In this document: positions 9,357 through 18,211 of the stretch, piece after piece
Position numbering within the stretch: position 1 is the stretch's first letter
How the letters are laid out: every line of letters starts with the position of its first letter
Assembly: GCF_001942625.1 (NCBI RefSeq)
Contig: NZ_MLCL01000073.1
Coordinates: 62,001-126,000 of the forward strand
DNA length: 64,000 bases
Source of the DNA: Mycobacterium syngnathidarum
GTDB taxonomy: Bacteria; Actinomycetota; Actinomycetes; Mycobacteriales; Mycobacteriaceae
Reading direction: 5' to 3'
Made by a program: the position numbers and the translations under genes
Notes under the pieces: generated by a model
The model's input: only the letters and a program-made list of their open reading frames with translations
What the model was told of the DNA's origin: nothing
Database searches by the model: none

Positions 9357-10414
9357 CAGTGCGCCCCTACCAGCTCAGCGCCGATGAACTGCAGGCCAAT
9401 CTCGACAACCTGGTGCAGGCGACGTTCGACGACCTCACCTCACAGTTCATGCTCCTGCCGAGAGGAGCGACGTTCCTCGAATACGCCGACTTCCAGAAGG
9501 GGTACGAGGCGCTGCGCCTGTGCACCGGCGGGTTCAAGACACTCACCGTCGACCGGTGCTGGGATGCGGTTCGCAAGAATGCAGTAGCTGGGATCGTTCT
9601 GCGGGCGATCATCGGCGTGACGCCGCCCGAGTGGCAGGACCTCGCCAAGGAGGAAACCGGCGAGAGCTTCCCTAACAACTGGGCGCGTGGGCTCGACAAG
9701 CACATGCGGACCGATCACAACTACTTCCACACCCGCGGCGGGACATCGACCATCACGGTCACGAGGACCGCGGCGCTGTTCACCGCGGCATGTAAGGCCA
9801 TCGGTGACGGGGCGGCGGAAGCACCCGAGGGAATGATCCACCGCCTTGACAAGATCGACACGAAGGAGGGGCTGGACTCGGTTCGCTACGTCGCCGAGCA
9901 GCATGTTCCGTACGCGGTGCTGCTCTATGAACGCTACTTGGGTCGGCCATTCTCCAGTCACCGCGACGGAGTGTCGGAACTGGTCGGCGACGTGATGGAG
10001 AACGCGATCGAGGATGTGCTCGCCGCCGCGCACATCCCGTTCCGCAAAACCAAGCGCGCCGAGCGGGTGCCCGGCTTCGATCAGGCGCCCGACTTCTTCA
10101 CGCCCGACGAACTGGCGCCCACGGTGATCATCGAGGCGAAAATTACGGGCGATGACGGCACCGCTCGCGACAAGGTGACCCGCATCCTGCGGCTGGCGAC
10201 AATGCGCGACGACCGTGAGCGGGCGGGTAAACCGGCGTTCGAGGTGGTCGCTTGCATCGACGGCCGCGGCTTTGGGGTCCGCCGGGAAGACATTGGTCAG
10301 CTTATCGTGGCGACGCGCGGAAAGGTGTTCACCGCGAACACGCTGCACGACTTGATCAAGTACACGGGGCTGTCGGAGTTCGCGCCCCCGACGCCTCACG
10401 TAGCGGTTAGCTGA
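9353..10414 (+). CDS. PD-(D/E)XK restriction endonuclease candidate
   Basis: A 353-residue protein starting at ATG 9353 inside an ATGA overlap with the methylase stop, so translation is probably coupled. The nuclease core is visible at about residues 240-270: QAPDFFTPDE, then TVIIEAKIT, giving the D...ExK arrangement of PD-(D/E)XK enzymes. The preceding segment (VMENAIEDVLAAAHIPFRKT) is the helix-strand lead-in common to this fold. The N-terminal 200 residues are unassigned and could bind DNA. Pairing with a methylase makes a type II-like enzyme the simplest reading, but it could be part of a multi-gene system with the HEPN and AlbA_2 genes. Confidence 0.75.
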   Translation: MTVRPYQLSADELQANLDNLVQATFDDLTSQFMLLPRGATFLEYADFQKGYEALRLCTGGFKTLTVDRCWDAVRKNAVAGIVLRAIIGVTPPEWQDLAKEETGESFPNNWARGLDKHMRTDHNYFHTRGGTSTITVTRTAALFTAACKAIGDGAAEAPEGMIHRLDKIDTKEGLDSVRYVAEQHVPYAVLLYERYLGRPFSSHRDGVSELVGDVMENAIEDVLAAAHIPFRKTKRAERVPGFDQAPDFFTPDELAPTVIIEAKITGDDGTARDKVTRILRLATMRDDRERAGKPAFEVVACIDGRGFGVRREDIGQLIVATRGKVFTANTLHDLIKYTGLSEFAPPTPHVAVS

Positions 10415-10418
10415 GTCG

Positions 10419-10577
10419 CTACTGCTGTACCCACCGCGCCAACTCCGCCCGCGAGGCCGTCTCGTCCTGGAGCCCGGTCCCGCGCAACAGCCGGTGCCAG
10501 GCCCGCTCCTGGGCGAAGTAGGTCTCCACGACGGCCGGCAGCCGGTCCAGGTCCAGGTCCTCTGCGGACTCTTCCAC
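10419..10577 (-). CDS. Small conserved-looking ORF (52 aa)
   Basis: The reverse strand encodes a 52-residue acidic, alpha-helical peptide from GTG 10577 (start MEESAEDLDLDRLPAVVETY, end ARWVQQ). An in-frame stop lies three codons upstream, which fixes the start region. Composition is protein-like rather than the arginine/proline-rich noise of shadow frames here. No Shine-Dalgarno is seen. It fills the gap between the nuclease and the type VII locus. Function unknown. Confidence 0.4.
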   Translation of the reverse strand: MEESAEDLDLDRLPAVVETYFAQERAWHRLLRGTGLQDETASRAELARWVQQ

Positions 10578-10636
10578 GACCGTTTAGACGCACGCGCACT
10601 CGGATCGGTTCCACCCGTTTCCGAGGCCACCGCACA

Positions 10637-10688
10637 CTAAACTGCCGTCAGCCCTGGTGCACATCGTGAGTTACGCTCACGACCAGGG
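10637..10688 (+). promoter_or_regulatory. Promoter and nested dyad before the type VII toxin operon
   Basis: A -10-like TAAACT lies at 10637-10642. Downstream, TCGTGAG (10664-10670) and CTCACGA (10676-10682) form a perfect 7-bp dyad around TTACG. An outer pair, CCCTGG (10652) with CCAGGG (10683), extends it. It could be an operator or a 5' UTR hairpin. The EspC-like gene starts 25 nt later with GGGGGA as ribosome-binding site. Confidence 0.4.
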
Positions 10689-10712
10689 TGTGGCTGGTTT
10701 GGGGGATTGGCG

Positions 10713-10991
10713 ATGGCGAACGACCTTCATGTTGACGCGGCTGGTCTACGCAGCGCGGCCGCCAACAGCGACGGTGTCGCAGCGGCGCTGGCCACCGGAA
10801 TTCTGGAAGGCGGACGGGGCACAACCCCGAGTCAGGCCGGTGTGGCCGCGATCCTCGCCGCTGTCCAGTCCGCCCGCACCCGCCAGTCCAACCGGATCAG
10901 CGGTCAGTCCGGCGACCTCACGGTGAGCGCCGCACGCTACGACACGACCGACGAGGACGGCGGCCACGCGATCACCACGGTGAGCGTGTGA
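10713..10991 (+). CDS. EspC-like type VII secretion-associated protein
   Basis: A 92-residue protein from ATG 10713 with GGGGGA six bases upstream; a TTG at 10707 is an alternative. The opening MANDLHVDAAGLRSAAA and its alanine-rich amphipathic helices are typical of small EspC-like (DUF2580-type) helical-hairpin proteins that partner type VII substrates. No signal peptide is present. Its stop codon overlaps the GTG of the next gene, the large toxin-like substrate, as expected for a co-secreted or chaperone partner. No ESX core machinery is in the window, so export would depend on a system elsewhere. Confidence 0.65.
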   Translation: MANDLHVDAAGLRSAAANSDGVAAALATGILEGGRGTTPSQAGVAAILAAVQSARTRQSNRISGQSGDLTVSAARYDTTDEDGGHAITTVSV

Positions 10992-12676
10992 GCCCTGCTG
11001 CTCCCGGCGTGGGCGGCGCCCTGCCCAGCCGGTCGGAGCTCGAGAACTGGCCGACGGAGCACCTCGACGCCGCCGCTACCCAGCTGCGGACGATCGGCAG
11101 CCAGTCCGTCGCCCTGTTCGACGAGCACCGCCAGGGCGTCGCCGCTCCCGGCGGAACCACGTGGGCGGGTGACGGCAAGGACTCCGCACTGGACCGGGTG
11201 ACGGCTGACCTCGGCGTAGTGCGCCGGCAGCGCGACGTTCATAACGAGGCCGCCGACATCGCCGAGAGCGGCGGCCATGACGTACGTGCCGCCAAGGGCG
11301 AGTTCCTCGACGCGATCACCACCGCCGTGAACGACGGGTTCAGCGTCGGTGAAGACCTCACGGCGACCGACACCCGCCGGTGGGACATCAACACGATCGT
11401 CGAGCGGAACAGGGCTGCCAAGGAGCATGCCGACGACATCCGGTGGTACGCCCAGCGGCTCGTCCAGACCGACACCTTCGTCGGTGACCGGCTGGAGGCG
11501 AAAGCCGCTGAGCTAGACGGGATCAAGTTCGAGAATGAGGGCGAGGGGCGTGACGGCACCGTTCGATTCGTCGACAACGAGACAGACGGAACAGATCCGA
11601 ATCAGCCGGCGGTGGGCGCACCGAACGACGGGTCGGGGCCGATGTCCGACGCCCAGGTCGCAGCCGCCCTCAACGACCTGCTCAACGGACAGGATCTTTC
11701 TGCGGCTGAAGCAGCGCAGCTCGAAAGCGAGCTCCGCCAGGGTCTGCTAGTAGCGTCCAGCCGTGGTCTGAACGCGGGTGATGCCTATGCGCAGGCCGAA
11801 GAGGCCGCCGCCAACTTCATGTCGAAGCTGCGTCGGCCCTACATTCGACTATCAACACGGCTGGGTGTTTTCGCCGATGCGCTCCGCACACCGGAAGGCG
11901 ACTTCCTGTCGGACGTCAGCGGTGATGTGATCCCCGCCGCGCGAAATGCCGCGGGTGAGTTGATTTGGGTCGATGAGACTACGGGCAGGCCTGTCGCAGA
12001 GGGAACGCCAGGGGCGATGACCATCCCAGCGCAAGGAGGATTCCACCTCGGACACGATTTCGGCTCCGAGAACTGGCGGATCCTGAGGCAAGCCATGGAG
12101 GAGGGCTGGACGCAACAGGAGCTCAACGACTTCGTGAATCGCCATAGTCCCTTCCGGCTAGAAACACCTGCAGAGAACTCCGGCCACGCCAACGAGGACC
12201 ACAGCCCATACGCCCCAAATCCAGCCTGGACACCGGAGCGCCTGCAGGCCGGCGCCAACGCTGCGGCGGGCAGCAACTCGGCGCCGAGCATCTCGCTGCC
12301 GCCCAACCTGCCGAATGTGTTGAACCATCCGCCGGTCGCTCTGCCCTCCTTCGACGGCAGTCACTCGCCCGTCCCGGGACTTCCACCCGTCGCTCCGACA
12401 CCGCCGCTGCCGCCGTGGCTCACCGGCGCGGGCGGCGGGGAGTACACGCATAACCCATTGGGCGGTCCCATCGGCGTCAACGTCGACACCCTGCCCGCGC
12501 CCGCGCCGGCCGCTCCGTCACCCGGGTGGAGCCCGCCCGACATCTCCGTCCACATGCCTGACGTGAACGTCACTCCCGAGGAAGCCGGGAAGGCGACCGG
12601 GGTCGTGGCGGGAATCGGCGCGTTCCTCGCGATCCTCGGCAAAATCGGCAGCGAACTGGCCTACCCGTTCAAATGA
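10988..12676 (+). CDS. Type VII-type polymorphic toxin with GH-E-like nuclease segment
   Basis: A 562-residue protein starting at GTG 10988 inside a GTGA overlap with the EspC-like gene. Residues 15-200 are helical, with a WxG-type TTWAGDGKDS near residue 60, as in ESX-secreted toxins. At about residues 345-405 the segment LGHDFGSENW ... NSGHANED carries the GH and N-H-E residues of the HNH/Endo VII 'GH-E' nuclease family. A proline-rich stretch (about 430-520) and a hydrophobic segment near 540-557 follow, so the nuclease-like part is not at the extreme C-terminus, which is unusual for this toxin class. Small genes downstream are immunity candidates. Nuclease activity is predicted, not shown. 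Confidence 0.65.
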   Translation: MSPAAPGVGGALPSRSELENWPTEHLDAAATQLRTIGSQSVALFDEHRQGVAAPGGTTWAGDGKDSALDRVTADLGVVRRQRDVHNEAADIAESGGHDVRAAKGEFLDAITTAVNDGFSVGEDLTATDTRRWDINTIVERNRAAKEHADDIRWYAQRLVQTDTFVGDRLEAKAAELDGIKFENEGEGRDGTVRFVDNETDGTDPNQPAVGAPNDGSGPMSDAQVAAALNDLLNGQDLSAAEAAQLESELRQGLLVASSRGLNAGDAYAQAEEAAANFMSKLRRPYIRLSTRLGVFADALRTPEGDFLSDVSGDVIPAARNAAGELIWVDETTGRPVAEGTPGAMTIPAQGGFHLGHDFGSENWRILRQAMEEGWTQQELNDFVNRHSPFRLETPAENSGHANEDHSPYAPNPAWTPERLQAGANAAAGSNSAPSISLPPNLPNVLNHPPVALPSFDGSHSPVPGLPPVAPTPPLPPWLTGAGGGEYTHNPLGGPIGVNVDTLPAPAPAAPSPGWSPPDISVHMPDVNVTPEEAGKATGVVAGIGAFLAILGKIGSELAYPFK

Positions 12677-13335
12677 TGACCCACCCAGACTCGGACCACC
12701 GTAACGACCACCGTCGACTGATCACGGTGGAGTCGGTTGTCGACGCCGTCGCCCCCTACGTCACCGATCTCAGCCAGCTGCGGCCACAGGAGGGTCCGGA
12801 ATGGTTGTGGCAGTTGGCTGTTCCGGACACGTGGCAGGTCGTCCAGCTCGATACGGGATCCGTCCAACCCACGAGGACGGCCGTGGCCCAAGTTCGCGCG
12901 GACGGTGGGTGGGACGGCTGCGAAACCATCAGTGTCTACCGTTTCACAGGTTCGCCGCCGCGAACTGTCATCGCCGAGCACAACGACTGCACCTTGCGCG
13001 GACTAGGCGCCGAGTCGCTCACGACGCACCAGTTGACGGTGCCCGAAGGGCAGCAGGCGTGCGCGGTGCGCAGCAGCGGCTACTTCACCGCCGCCGGGCG
13101 CCGCATGTGGGCGCAGTACAGCACCTACGTCATGGGAGGCAGCACACGGAGCGCTGGCTCGCTGACCCTGCACGGCCTGTTCATCAGCGCCGACGCCCGC
13201 GCCCGGCTACGCGATGACGTCACCGAGCTGTCGGACGCCGTGCATGACGCATTCCTCACTGCGGTCGCTACCGTGAACGCCGAGGCACCCACCATCCCGA
13301 TTCCCATAACGGAGGCTCATCGCCATGGCTCGTAG
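12673..13335 (+). CDS. LpqN-like protein
   Basis: A 220-residue protein starting at ATG 12673 in an ATGA overlap with the toxin gene. It has the LpqN/LpqT layout: a short lead, WLWQLAVPDTWQVVQL, a strand-rich middle and a C-terminal helix. Unlike LpqN itself it lacks a lipoprotein signal peptide and lipobox, so it is probably cytosolic or exported with its partners. LpqN-type proteins are often encoded next to type VII substrates. Its end overlaps the ankyrin gene. Confidence 0.55.
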   Translation: MMTHPDSDHRNDHRRLITVESVVDAVAPYVTDLSQLRPQEGPEWLWQLAVPDTWQVVQLDTGSVQPTRTAVAQVRADGGWDGCETISVYRFTGSPPRTVIAEHNDCTLRGLGAESLTTHQLTVPEGQQACAVRSSGYFTAAGRRMWAQYSTYVMGGSTRSAGSLTLHGLFISADARARLRDDVTELSDAVHDAFLTAVATVNAEAPTIPIPITEAHRHGS

Positions 13336-13756
13336 CGGTCGCCCGCCCAAGATCGATCCCCTCAAGCCGATCCACCGTGCGGTCATGAACAACGACGTCG
13401 CGGCGTTCGGTGTCGAACTCGCCGACGGGACCGACATCAACACCCCCGGTCCCGAAGACATGACTCCGCTGCACATCGCCGCCGACCGGGGCAACGTCGA
13501 GTTCGCGAAGGCGCTGCTTGGTGCCGGCGCGAACGTCGATCCGATCAACGTGTGGGGCAACACTCCGCTGTGGATGGCGATCATGAAGCAGAGCCGCACC
13601 TGTCCCGACGGTTCGATGGTGCGGTTGCTGCTGGACCATGGCGCCGACCCCAACCGCACCGAGGGCAAGAACTCCCCGCTGGTGATGATCGGCCGGATCG
13701 CCGGCTTCCCCGACGACCTCATCGTGCTGATCGAGCAGAAGGCGAAAGGACAGTAG
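13325..13756 (+). CDS. Ankyrin-repeat protein, likely immunity
   Basis: A 143-residue protein from ATG 13325, overlapping the LpqN-like stop by 11 bases. Three ankyrin units are readable: DMTPLHIAADRGNVEFAKALL, a degenerate NVWGNTPLWMAIM, and SMVRLLLDHGADPN. Stand-alone ankyrin proteins are a recognised immunity type beside polymorphic toxins. The position two genes after the nuclease toxin supports that use. The binding partner is inferred. Confidence 0.75.
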   Translation: MARSGRPPKIDPLKPIHRAVMNNDVAAFGVELADGTDINTPGPEDMTPLHIAADRGNVEFAKALLGAGANVDPINVWGNTPLWMAIMKQSRTCPDGSMVRLLLDHGADPNRTEGKNSPLVMIGRIAGFPDDLIVLIEQKAKGQ

Positions 13757-13794
13757 CCATCGCCAGAATCGAGGACGTAGCGGAACTGACCGGG

Positions 13795-14256
13795 GTGCCG
13801 GCGGTGACCGGGCCGGCATGGACGGGACGAGGAATCCGGCTACCCGCACCACCGGATCGGCAGCATGCCCCCGAACTCGCCCAGCGTGCGGTTGACGCCG
13901 CCCGCAACGTGTCCGGTGTCGAACTCGACTACACCCCGGCCTCGCTGAGTCTCGTGGACGGAATCCTGGAAGAGTTTCGCGAGCCGGGCTCCGATGCGGT
14001 GGCCGAGACCATCTTCGTGTTCGGCTGCTACGTCGGCGAGGTGCTCGTCCGCAACGCCGACTACGAATGGGTCGACACCCCACCCGAAGTCGCCCGCTAC
14101 ACGTTTCCGCTCACCATCTATCGCGCGTCCACCGCGGCACATGCGAACCCGATTGGGAAGGCGTTCAAGCGTGTCGACAACGGCGACACCGACAGCGTCG
14201 CCTACTTCTACAGCGTGTTCAGCACCGACACCGCACATGGGCGCCGGGAGGTCTGA
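13795..14256 (+). CDS. Unknown protein of the immunity operon
   Basis: About 153 residues from GTG 13795; the frame is open further upstream but offers no convincing start, and a non-standard start coupled to the ankyrin stop at 13756 is possible. The core reads SLSLVDGILEEFREPG ... ETIFVFGCYVGEVLVRN, which looks like a compact alpha/beta protein. I cannot name the family with confidence. Same-strand placement between ankyrin and DUF2185 genes suggests immunity or toxin-accessory function. Confidence 0.55.
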   Translation: MPAVTGPAWTGRGIRLPAPPDRQHAPELAQRAVDAARNVSGVELDYTPASLSLVDGILEEFREPGSDAVAETIFVFGCYVGEVLVRNADYEWVDTPPEVARYTFPLTIYRASTAAHANPIGKAFKRVDNGDTDSVAYFYSVFSTDTAHGRREV

Positions 14257-14311
14257 ACGGCCAAGGCCTGACGGGGAGAGCACGTGGCGCAGGGCCGGTA
14301 CTGTGCCGTTC

Positions 14312-15091
14312 GTGGCGCCCAAGAAGTTCTACTTGTCAGCCGAGGACATCGTGCCGGGCCTCGCTCCAGGGGACGGCTGCCTCGTTACCGACCGAATCGT
14401 CGTGAACGGCAGCCCAGTCGGCTACATGTACCGCGACGGCTCGGGTTGGGTGTTCACCGCCGGGGACGAGACGCCGGAGTACCTGGCCGACCCCAGCCAC
14501 CTGAACATGGTGTCGCTCAACATGGTCGCCAACTACGACCGCGCGATCCTGCCGTACCTGCAGGCTCCGCCAGGGGCTGCGTTCATCCGGCACGGGGACG
14601 CCTTCGTGGAGGATCCGGAGGGCGCGCCGCGGGATCCAGATGAGCCGACACCGCCGGCGCTCAACCCGCAGTTCCCCGTCGTGAACGGCTACCACGAGCT
14701 CACGGCAGACTGGATGCTCGCGGTGCCCGAACCGATGAATTTCCGCATCGACCAGGACGCGGGCTCGTCGCGTGCGGTGTTCTGGCGGCCGGGCCTGACG
14801 GCGATGCTCACCCCGTGGGGCAACCCCCGCAACGACGCCCCCACCGAGCGCTTGCGGCAGGTGAAGGGCCACGTCTCACCGCGGGGGTTCGACCACGCCG
14901 AGTGGGAGAAGGACGGTGTGCACTACCTGACGTACCGCCTCGCCGAAGGGGCCGGCGACGCGAGGCTGCCGGCGCTCTACGGCTTCGTGGTGAGCAGCGC
15001 CGGCCACATGCAGCTGGCCGTGTACTTCGACAGCGGCGACGATCTGGCATCGGCGCAGGCACTGGTGCGGTCGATCACGAACAGGCGCTGA
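14312..15091 (+). CDS. DUF2185 (Imm33-like) protein with C-terminal extension
   Basis: A 259-residue protein. GTG 14312 is chosen because a TACTGT hexamer (14299-14304) lies 7 nt upstream, fitting a leaderless start; GTG 14303 is the alternative. Residues 5-95 match DUF2185/Imm33: LSAEDIVPG, CLVTDRIVVNGSPVGYMYRD, and HLNMVSLNMVANYD. After a proline-rich linker (about 105-120), a second domain of about 140 residues resembles an LpqN/DUF-type strand-rich fold ending ALVRSITNRR. The separate promoter suggests independent expression, as expected for an immunity gene. Confidence 0.7.
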   Translation: MAPKKFYLSAEDIVPGLAPGDGCLVTDRIVVNGSPVGYMYRDGSGWVFTAGDETPEYLADPSHLNMVSLNMVANYDRAILPYLQAPPGAAFIRHGDAFVEDPEGAPRDPDEPTPPALNPQFPVVNGYHELTADWMLAVPEPMNFRIDQDAGSSRAVFWRPGLTAMLTPWGNPRNDAPTERLRQVKGHVSPRGFDHAEWEKDGVHYLTYRLAEGAGDARLPALYGFVVSSAGHMQLAVYFDSGDDLASAQALVRSITNRR

Positions 15092-15115
15092 ACGGGCGGG
15101 ACTGAGGCCAGCCAC

Positions 15116-15595
15116 ATGATCGATCCCGTATTCGGAGACATCACTTTCAGCGAAGTCGGAGGCTGGGAGGGCAGCTACACCATCCTGTTTCTTGGACGTG
15201 AAGTGACCGTGCGCATGGCCCTGGGGGGCTGGGATGAAGCCGATCCGGTAGAGCCTGTCCAGCGTGACGCTGTAGAGCAGTTCACTGCCCGCAAGGCCGA
15301 GCTTTGCGGGCAGGCCGACGATGCCCTTTACTTCGAGTACCTCCAGCGCCAGCCGGAGTTGCGCGAGCAGTTCGGCGACGATGCGGACCGACTCATGCCG
15401 ATCATCGACGGCAAAGAAGGCCTGTCCACTCTGGTGACACCGGACTTCTTCCAGGTTCCGCTCCCGCGTCGCAGCTCCACCGACCGCGTGGTTGCGCTCA
15501 TGTACAACTGCTCGTGGGACGTCGAACTGGGACTGGCGGTCAAGTTCGTCAATGAGTCCATCGCCGAGGTCGGACCGCAGAACATCGTGCTCTAG
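15116..15595 (+). CDS. DUF6985-like immunity candidate
   Basis: A 159-residue protein from ATG 15116. It opens with DPVFGDITF, a strand pattern typical of DUF6985-type immunity proteins, and ends YNCSWDVELGLAVKFVNE, which fits the C-terminal signature of that group. It follows the DUF2185 gene by 24 nt. An ORF starts directly on the base after its stop codon. The family call is from pattern memory. Confidence 0.6.
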   Translation: MIDPVFGDITFSEVGGWEGSYTILFLGREVTVRMALGGWDEADPVEPVQRDAVEQFTARKAELCGQADDALYFEYLQRQPELREQFGDDADRLMPIIDGKEGLSTLVTPDFFQVPLPRRSSTDRVVALMYNCSWDVELGLAVKFVNESIAEVGPQNIVL

Positions 15596-15721
15596 ATGCA
15601 GGAACTGGTCTGGGCGCACGATGTCTTCGTGAGTTCTGTCTGGGTCGCGACCGGTGAATCTCCCGGGTGGTGCGCCACAGTCACCAGCGGCGGCGCGCTT
15701 GACGGCCCTGCAATGGCGTGA
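15596..15721 (+). pseudogene. Truncated ORF at the edge of a mobile-element remnant
   Basis: The ATG at 15596 immediately follows the previous stop. The first 27 or so codons (MQELVWAHDVFVSSVWVATG) look like a genuine protein start. The frame then enters sequence at about 15677 that is homologous to the tail of the recombinase element at 48.17 kb, and it stops at 15721. The likely reading is an immunity-operon gene whose remainder was removed when that element arrived. Confidence 0.4.
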
Positions 15722-16150
15722 CAGTGCCGCGCGGTTCAGCGCCCGCGAGCCGCGCGGAGTTGTGCGTGGAGTTCGGCGATGACGGTGACGGAGGCTTGGT
15801 TCTTTCGTTCGAGGTCGGTGTTGTGTTGGCGCAGCTTTGCGATGGTCTGCTTGAGCTTGGTGACCGTTTCCTGCAGCTCGACGTCACGTGGCGCAGATTG
15901 TGCGCCCACGGCGGAGTTCCAGTCGGCGATTACGGCGTCGGCCCGATTCATGGTGGCGCGACTGACAGCGGCCTCGACATGCGGGTTCGCTTTGGCGAGC
16001 CGCCCGTCGGTCCGTTTGGGCTTGTCTGACAGGAGTCGCTGCACGCGTCGCGCAGCTTCTTCTCCGTCGCAGGGCTGACGGCGGTCATCTGGGCTCCTGC
16101 TGGGTGATTCGTCGAACGTCGGCCAGTTGGATTTCGAGCCGGTGTCTGTT
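15681..16150 (-). pseudogene. Decayed tail of a recombinase-trio element (coiled-coil gene plus end of recombinase C)
   Basis: This strip is homologous to 48,171-48,660. The reverse strand reads RLEIQLADVRRITQQEPR, matching the last residues of the 688-aa recombinase ending at 48,584. A start at 16,088 (MTAVSPATEKKLRDA) then matches the small coiled-coil gene there. A one-base loss relative to the 48-kb copy near 16,044 breaks that frame; a GTG at 16,044 could rescue residues from VQRLLSDKPKRTDGR. A second frame change near 15,740 shifts the GAEPRGTVTPLQGRQ end. It appears to be what is left of a second element of the 48-56 kb type, cut off by the Tn554-like element next to it. Confidence 0.6.
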
Positions 16151-16158
16151 TGACGCCG

Positions 16159-16617
16159 TTATGCCTCGGCACCTGGTCCGAGAATGCCTTTGTCTGGAGG
16201 CTCGGTGGACTTGCTGCGTAGGCGGCTTGCTTGATGTGTTGCAAGAAGATCACCACGCAACGTTGCGTTTTCGCCCCGGAGCTGTTCGTTTTCAGCTCGT
16301 AGCTGTCGGATGACGTCGGTGGCCACCGCCAGCTTGACTTCGGCCGAAGCCGCTTTTGAACGAGCGCTACGTGGCCCTGGTTCGAGTAGGCGCGGAGGTT
16401 GTCGGCGGCGCTCGGTGATCTCGTGACGGAGGTCCGGATCACCGTATAGGTACCCCTTTGACACGCTGGCCTCATTGGCGACCGTATTGAAATTGATCGG
16501 CGCCCCACGATTTGCCAACGAAACCAGAGCGCGCCGAGCTCGTGCCTTCGCATCTGCGCTCTTTCGTGCCGCCGCAGCGCGAAGACGATCGACGCGGGCG
16601 GTGTTGGTCTCAGTCAT
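16159..16617 (-). CDS. DUF6262/TnpC-like accessory protein of Tn554-like element
   Basis: A 152-residue basic protein from ATG 16617, overlapping the recombinase stop by 8 bases. It begins MTETNTARVDRLRAAAARK, has the helix-turn-helix-like INFNTVANEASVSKGYLY (about residues 43-60), then a coiled coil VIRQLRAENEQLRGENATL. This is the layout of DUF6262/TnpC proteins encoded after paired tyrosine recombinases in Tn554-type transposons, where TnpC aids orientation or frequency of insertion. It is the last intact gene of the element. Confidence 0.75.
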   Translation of the reverse strand: MTETNTARVDRLRAAAARKSADAKARARRALVSLANRGAPINFNTVANEASVSKGYLYGDPDLRHEITERRRQPPRLLEPGPRSARSKAASAEVKLAVATDVIRQLRAENEQLRGENATLRGDLLATHQASRLRSKSTEPPDKGILGPGAEA

Positions 16618-18141
16618 CGCCGCAGTCCTCCTCGTCGTCGGGTACCTGATTGAGTCCATCGATGATGGTGTCGAGCCGCGTGACGACACTCGCGTGCGCT
16701 TCAGCCGCGCGTTGCCGGCCGTCGGCTTCGGCAATATCGAGTTCCCTGATTGCCTCGTCGCGTTGGCGGATGTGAACCGGTAGGAACGTTCGAGTCGTCC
16801 GAAAGAACGTGCAGCTCAAGCACGGGCTGGGAAGAAACTCGCATTTCTGCTTCTCAGGCAGCGTGCAGAACCCGTTGGGCAATGTTGACCGGATAAAGCG
16901 GTCGCGGAGGCGCTCCACATCGACGGTTGCGTTATCTGGGGGTTCAACATTTTGGCCGTCAATGTCCACGGATTTGTTGATGAATTCGAGGTACTTGTCG
17001 CGCAATTTGTCATCGTTGATCTCGGCATATGCCTGCATCATGGTCGGGCTCTTGTGACCCAGGAAGGTTTGGACCTCGTACTGGCTCCAGCCCTCATTGA
17101 GCAGCCCAGTGGCGATGCTGTGCCGAAATCGATGCAGGTGTGCGCCGTTCAGGGTCTCGCCGGTGATGGCAGAGCCGACGATGCCGTGCTCCCGATACAA
17201 ACCCCATACAAAGTTCCGAAAGCGGGCGAAGGGCCACGGTGACGGCCCGTCGGGATTGACAACGCTATTGGTGCGCGGCCTGCGGCCCGCGTACGGAAAC
17301 ATCCATTTGCAAGATGGACCGTAAGTTCGTGCTACCCATAGCTTTTGTCTTACAAGATCGCCGCCGAGCTTTGGCGGTAGAGGGACTCGACGCCAGTCCT
17401 GGATCTTGGATTGGAAGTACTCCAAGGTGTAACCCCGGCCGTCGGTGTAGGTGACGGCGTCGTTCGGCAGCATCAGTGCCTCGCTGGCCCGCGGGCCGAC
17501 CGCACGAAACAGTCGAAGGATCAACCGTTCCGCCGGAGGCATCGCGGTTTCGTCGGCAAGTAGACGATCGATAGCCTCAAGGATGTCGGCCGGAAATGGC
17601 TTCGGATGTCGCGTCTTCGGAATTGCGTTCTCGCCGCGCCGCAGAAACACCGTTTCAGGCAACTCCGGCACGATGCCTTCGATCTTCAGATCATTGAGCA
17701 ATCGTGCGAGCGTATTGACGGCATGCAGGTCCGTTTCCGTGCTGTCTTCGTCGCGCACCCATGCTACGAAATCTAGGAATACCTCGCGAGACATGTCGGC
17801 GGGTTCGATCTGACCGATCTCCTCGTTGAGGTACCGACTGAAGATCGAACCAGCACGCACGTAGGTCCCGATAGTTCCCCATGCGCGCGAGCCAGACCGA
17901 AGCTGCTCGCGAGCGAGTGTCTTCAGCCCCTCCCGCAGCCAAAGGCATTCCATTTTTGTCCAGTAGATCAATCCGTCCGCGACGACATTGATACGCCCGG
18001 ACAGGTCAAATTCTGATGGATGCCAGACGTTGGAGGCGGACAGGTCGGCGGTGGCTTCGTCGAGCAGTCGGCGCATGCCGACGATTGCCAAGGCGAAGTC
18101 TCCGGTGATCGCTGTGCGGACCTGCCCAGGAAACATCGCCT
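16610..18141 (-). pseudogene. Tyrosine recombinase B of Tn554-like element, C-terminal part (split by IS)
   Basis: C-terminal ~510 residues of a tyrosine recombinase. Catalytic residues are visible: AVGPRASEALML (Arg I), HLHRFRHSIATG (HxxR), and FLGHKSPTMMQAYAE (His and Tyr nucleophile). A cysteine-containing tail (FLPSPCLSCTFFR) follows, typical of this family. The open frame continues upstream to 18,421 only by reading into the IS3-family element. Removing 18,142-19,406 plus one CCT repeat joins the parts as ...SASRLE|AMFPGQV... in frame, so the parent gene was intact before the insertion. Without its N-terminal half this piece should be inactive. Confidence 0.85.
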
Positions 18142-18211
18142 GGGTCTGCTGCACGAATAGGTGACATCTGAGTTGGCTTGCCCATGACGGGCGGGCTGAG
18201 AGGATGTCTTT

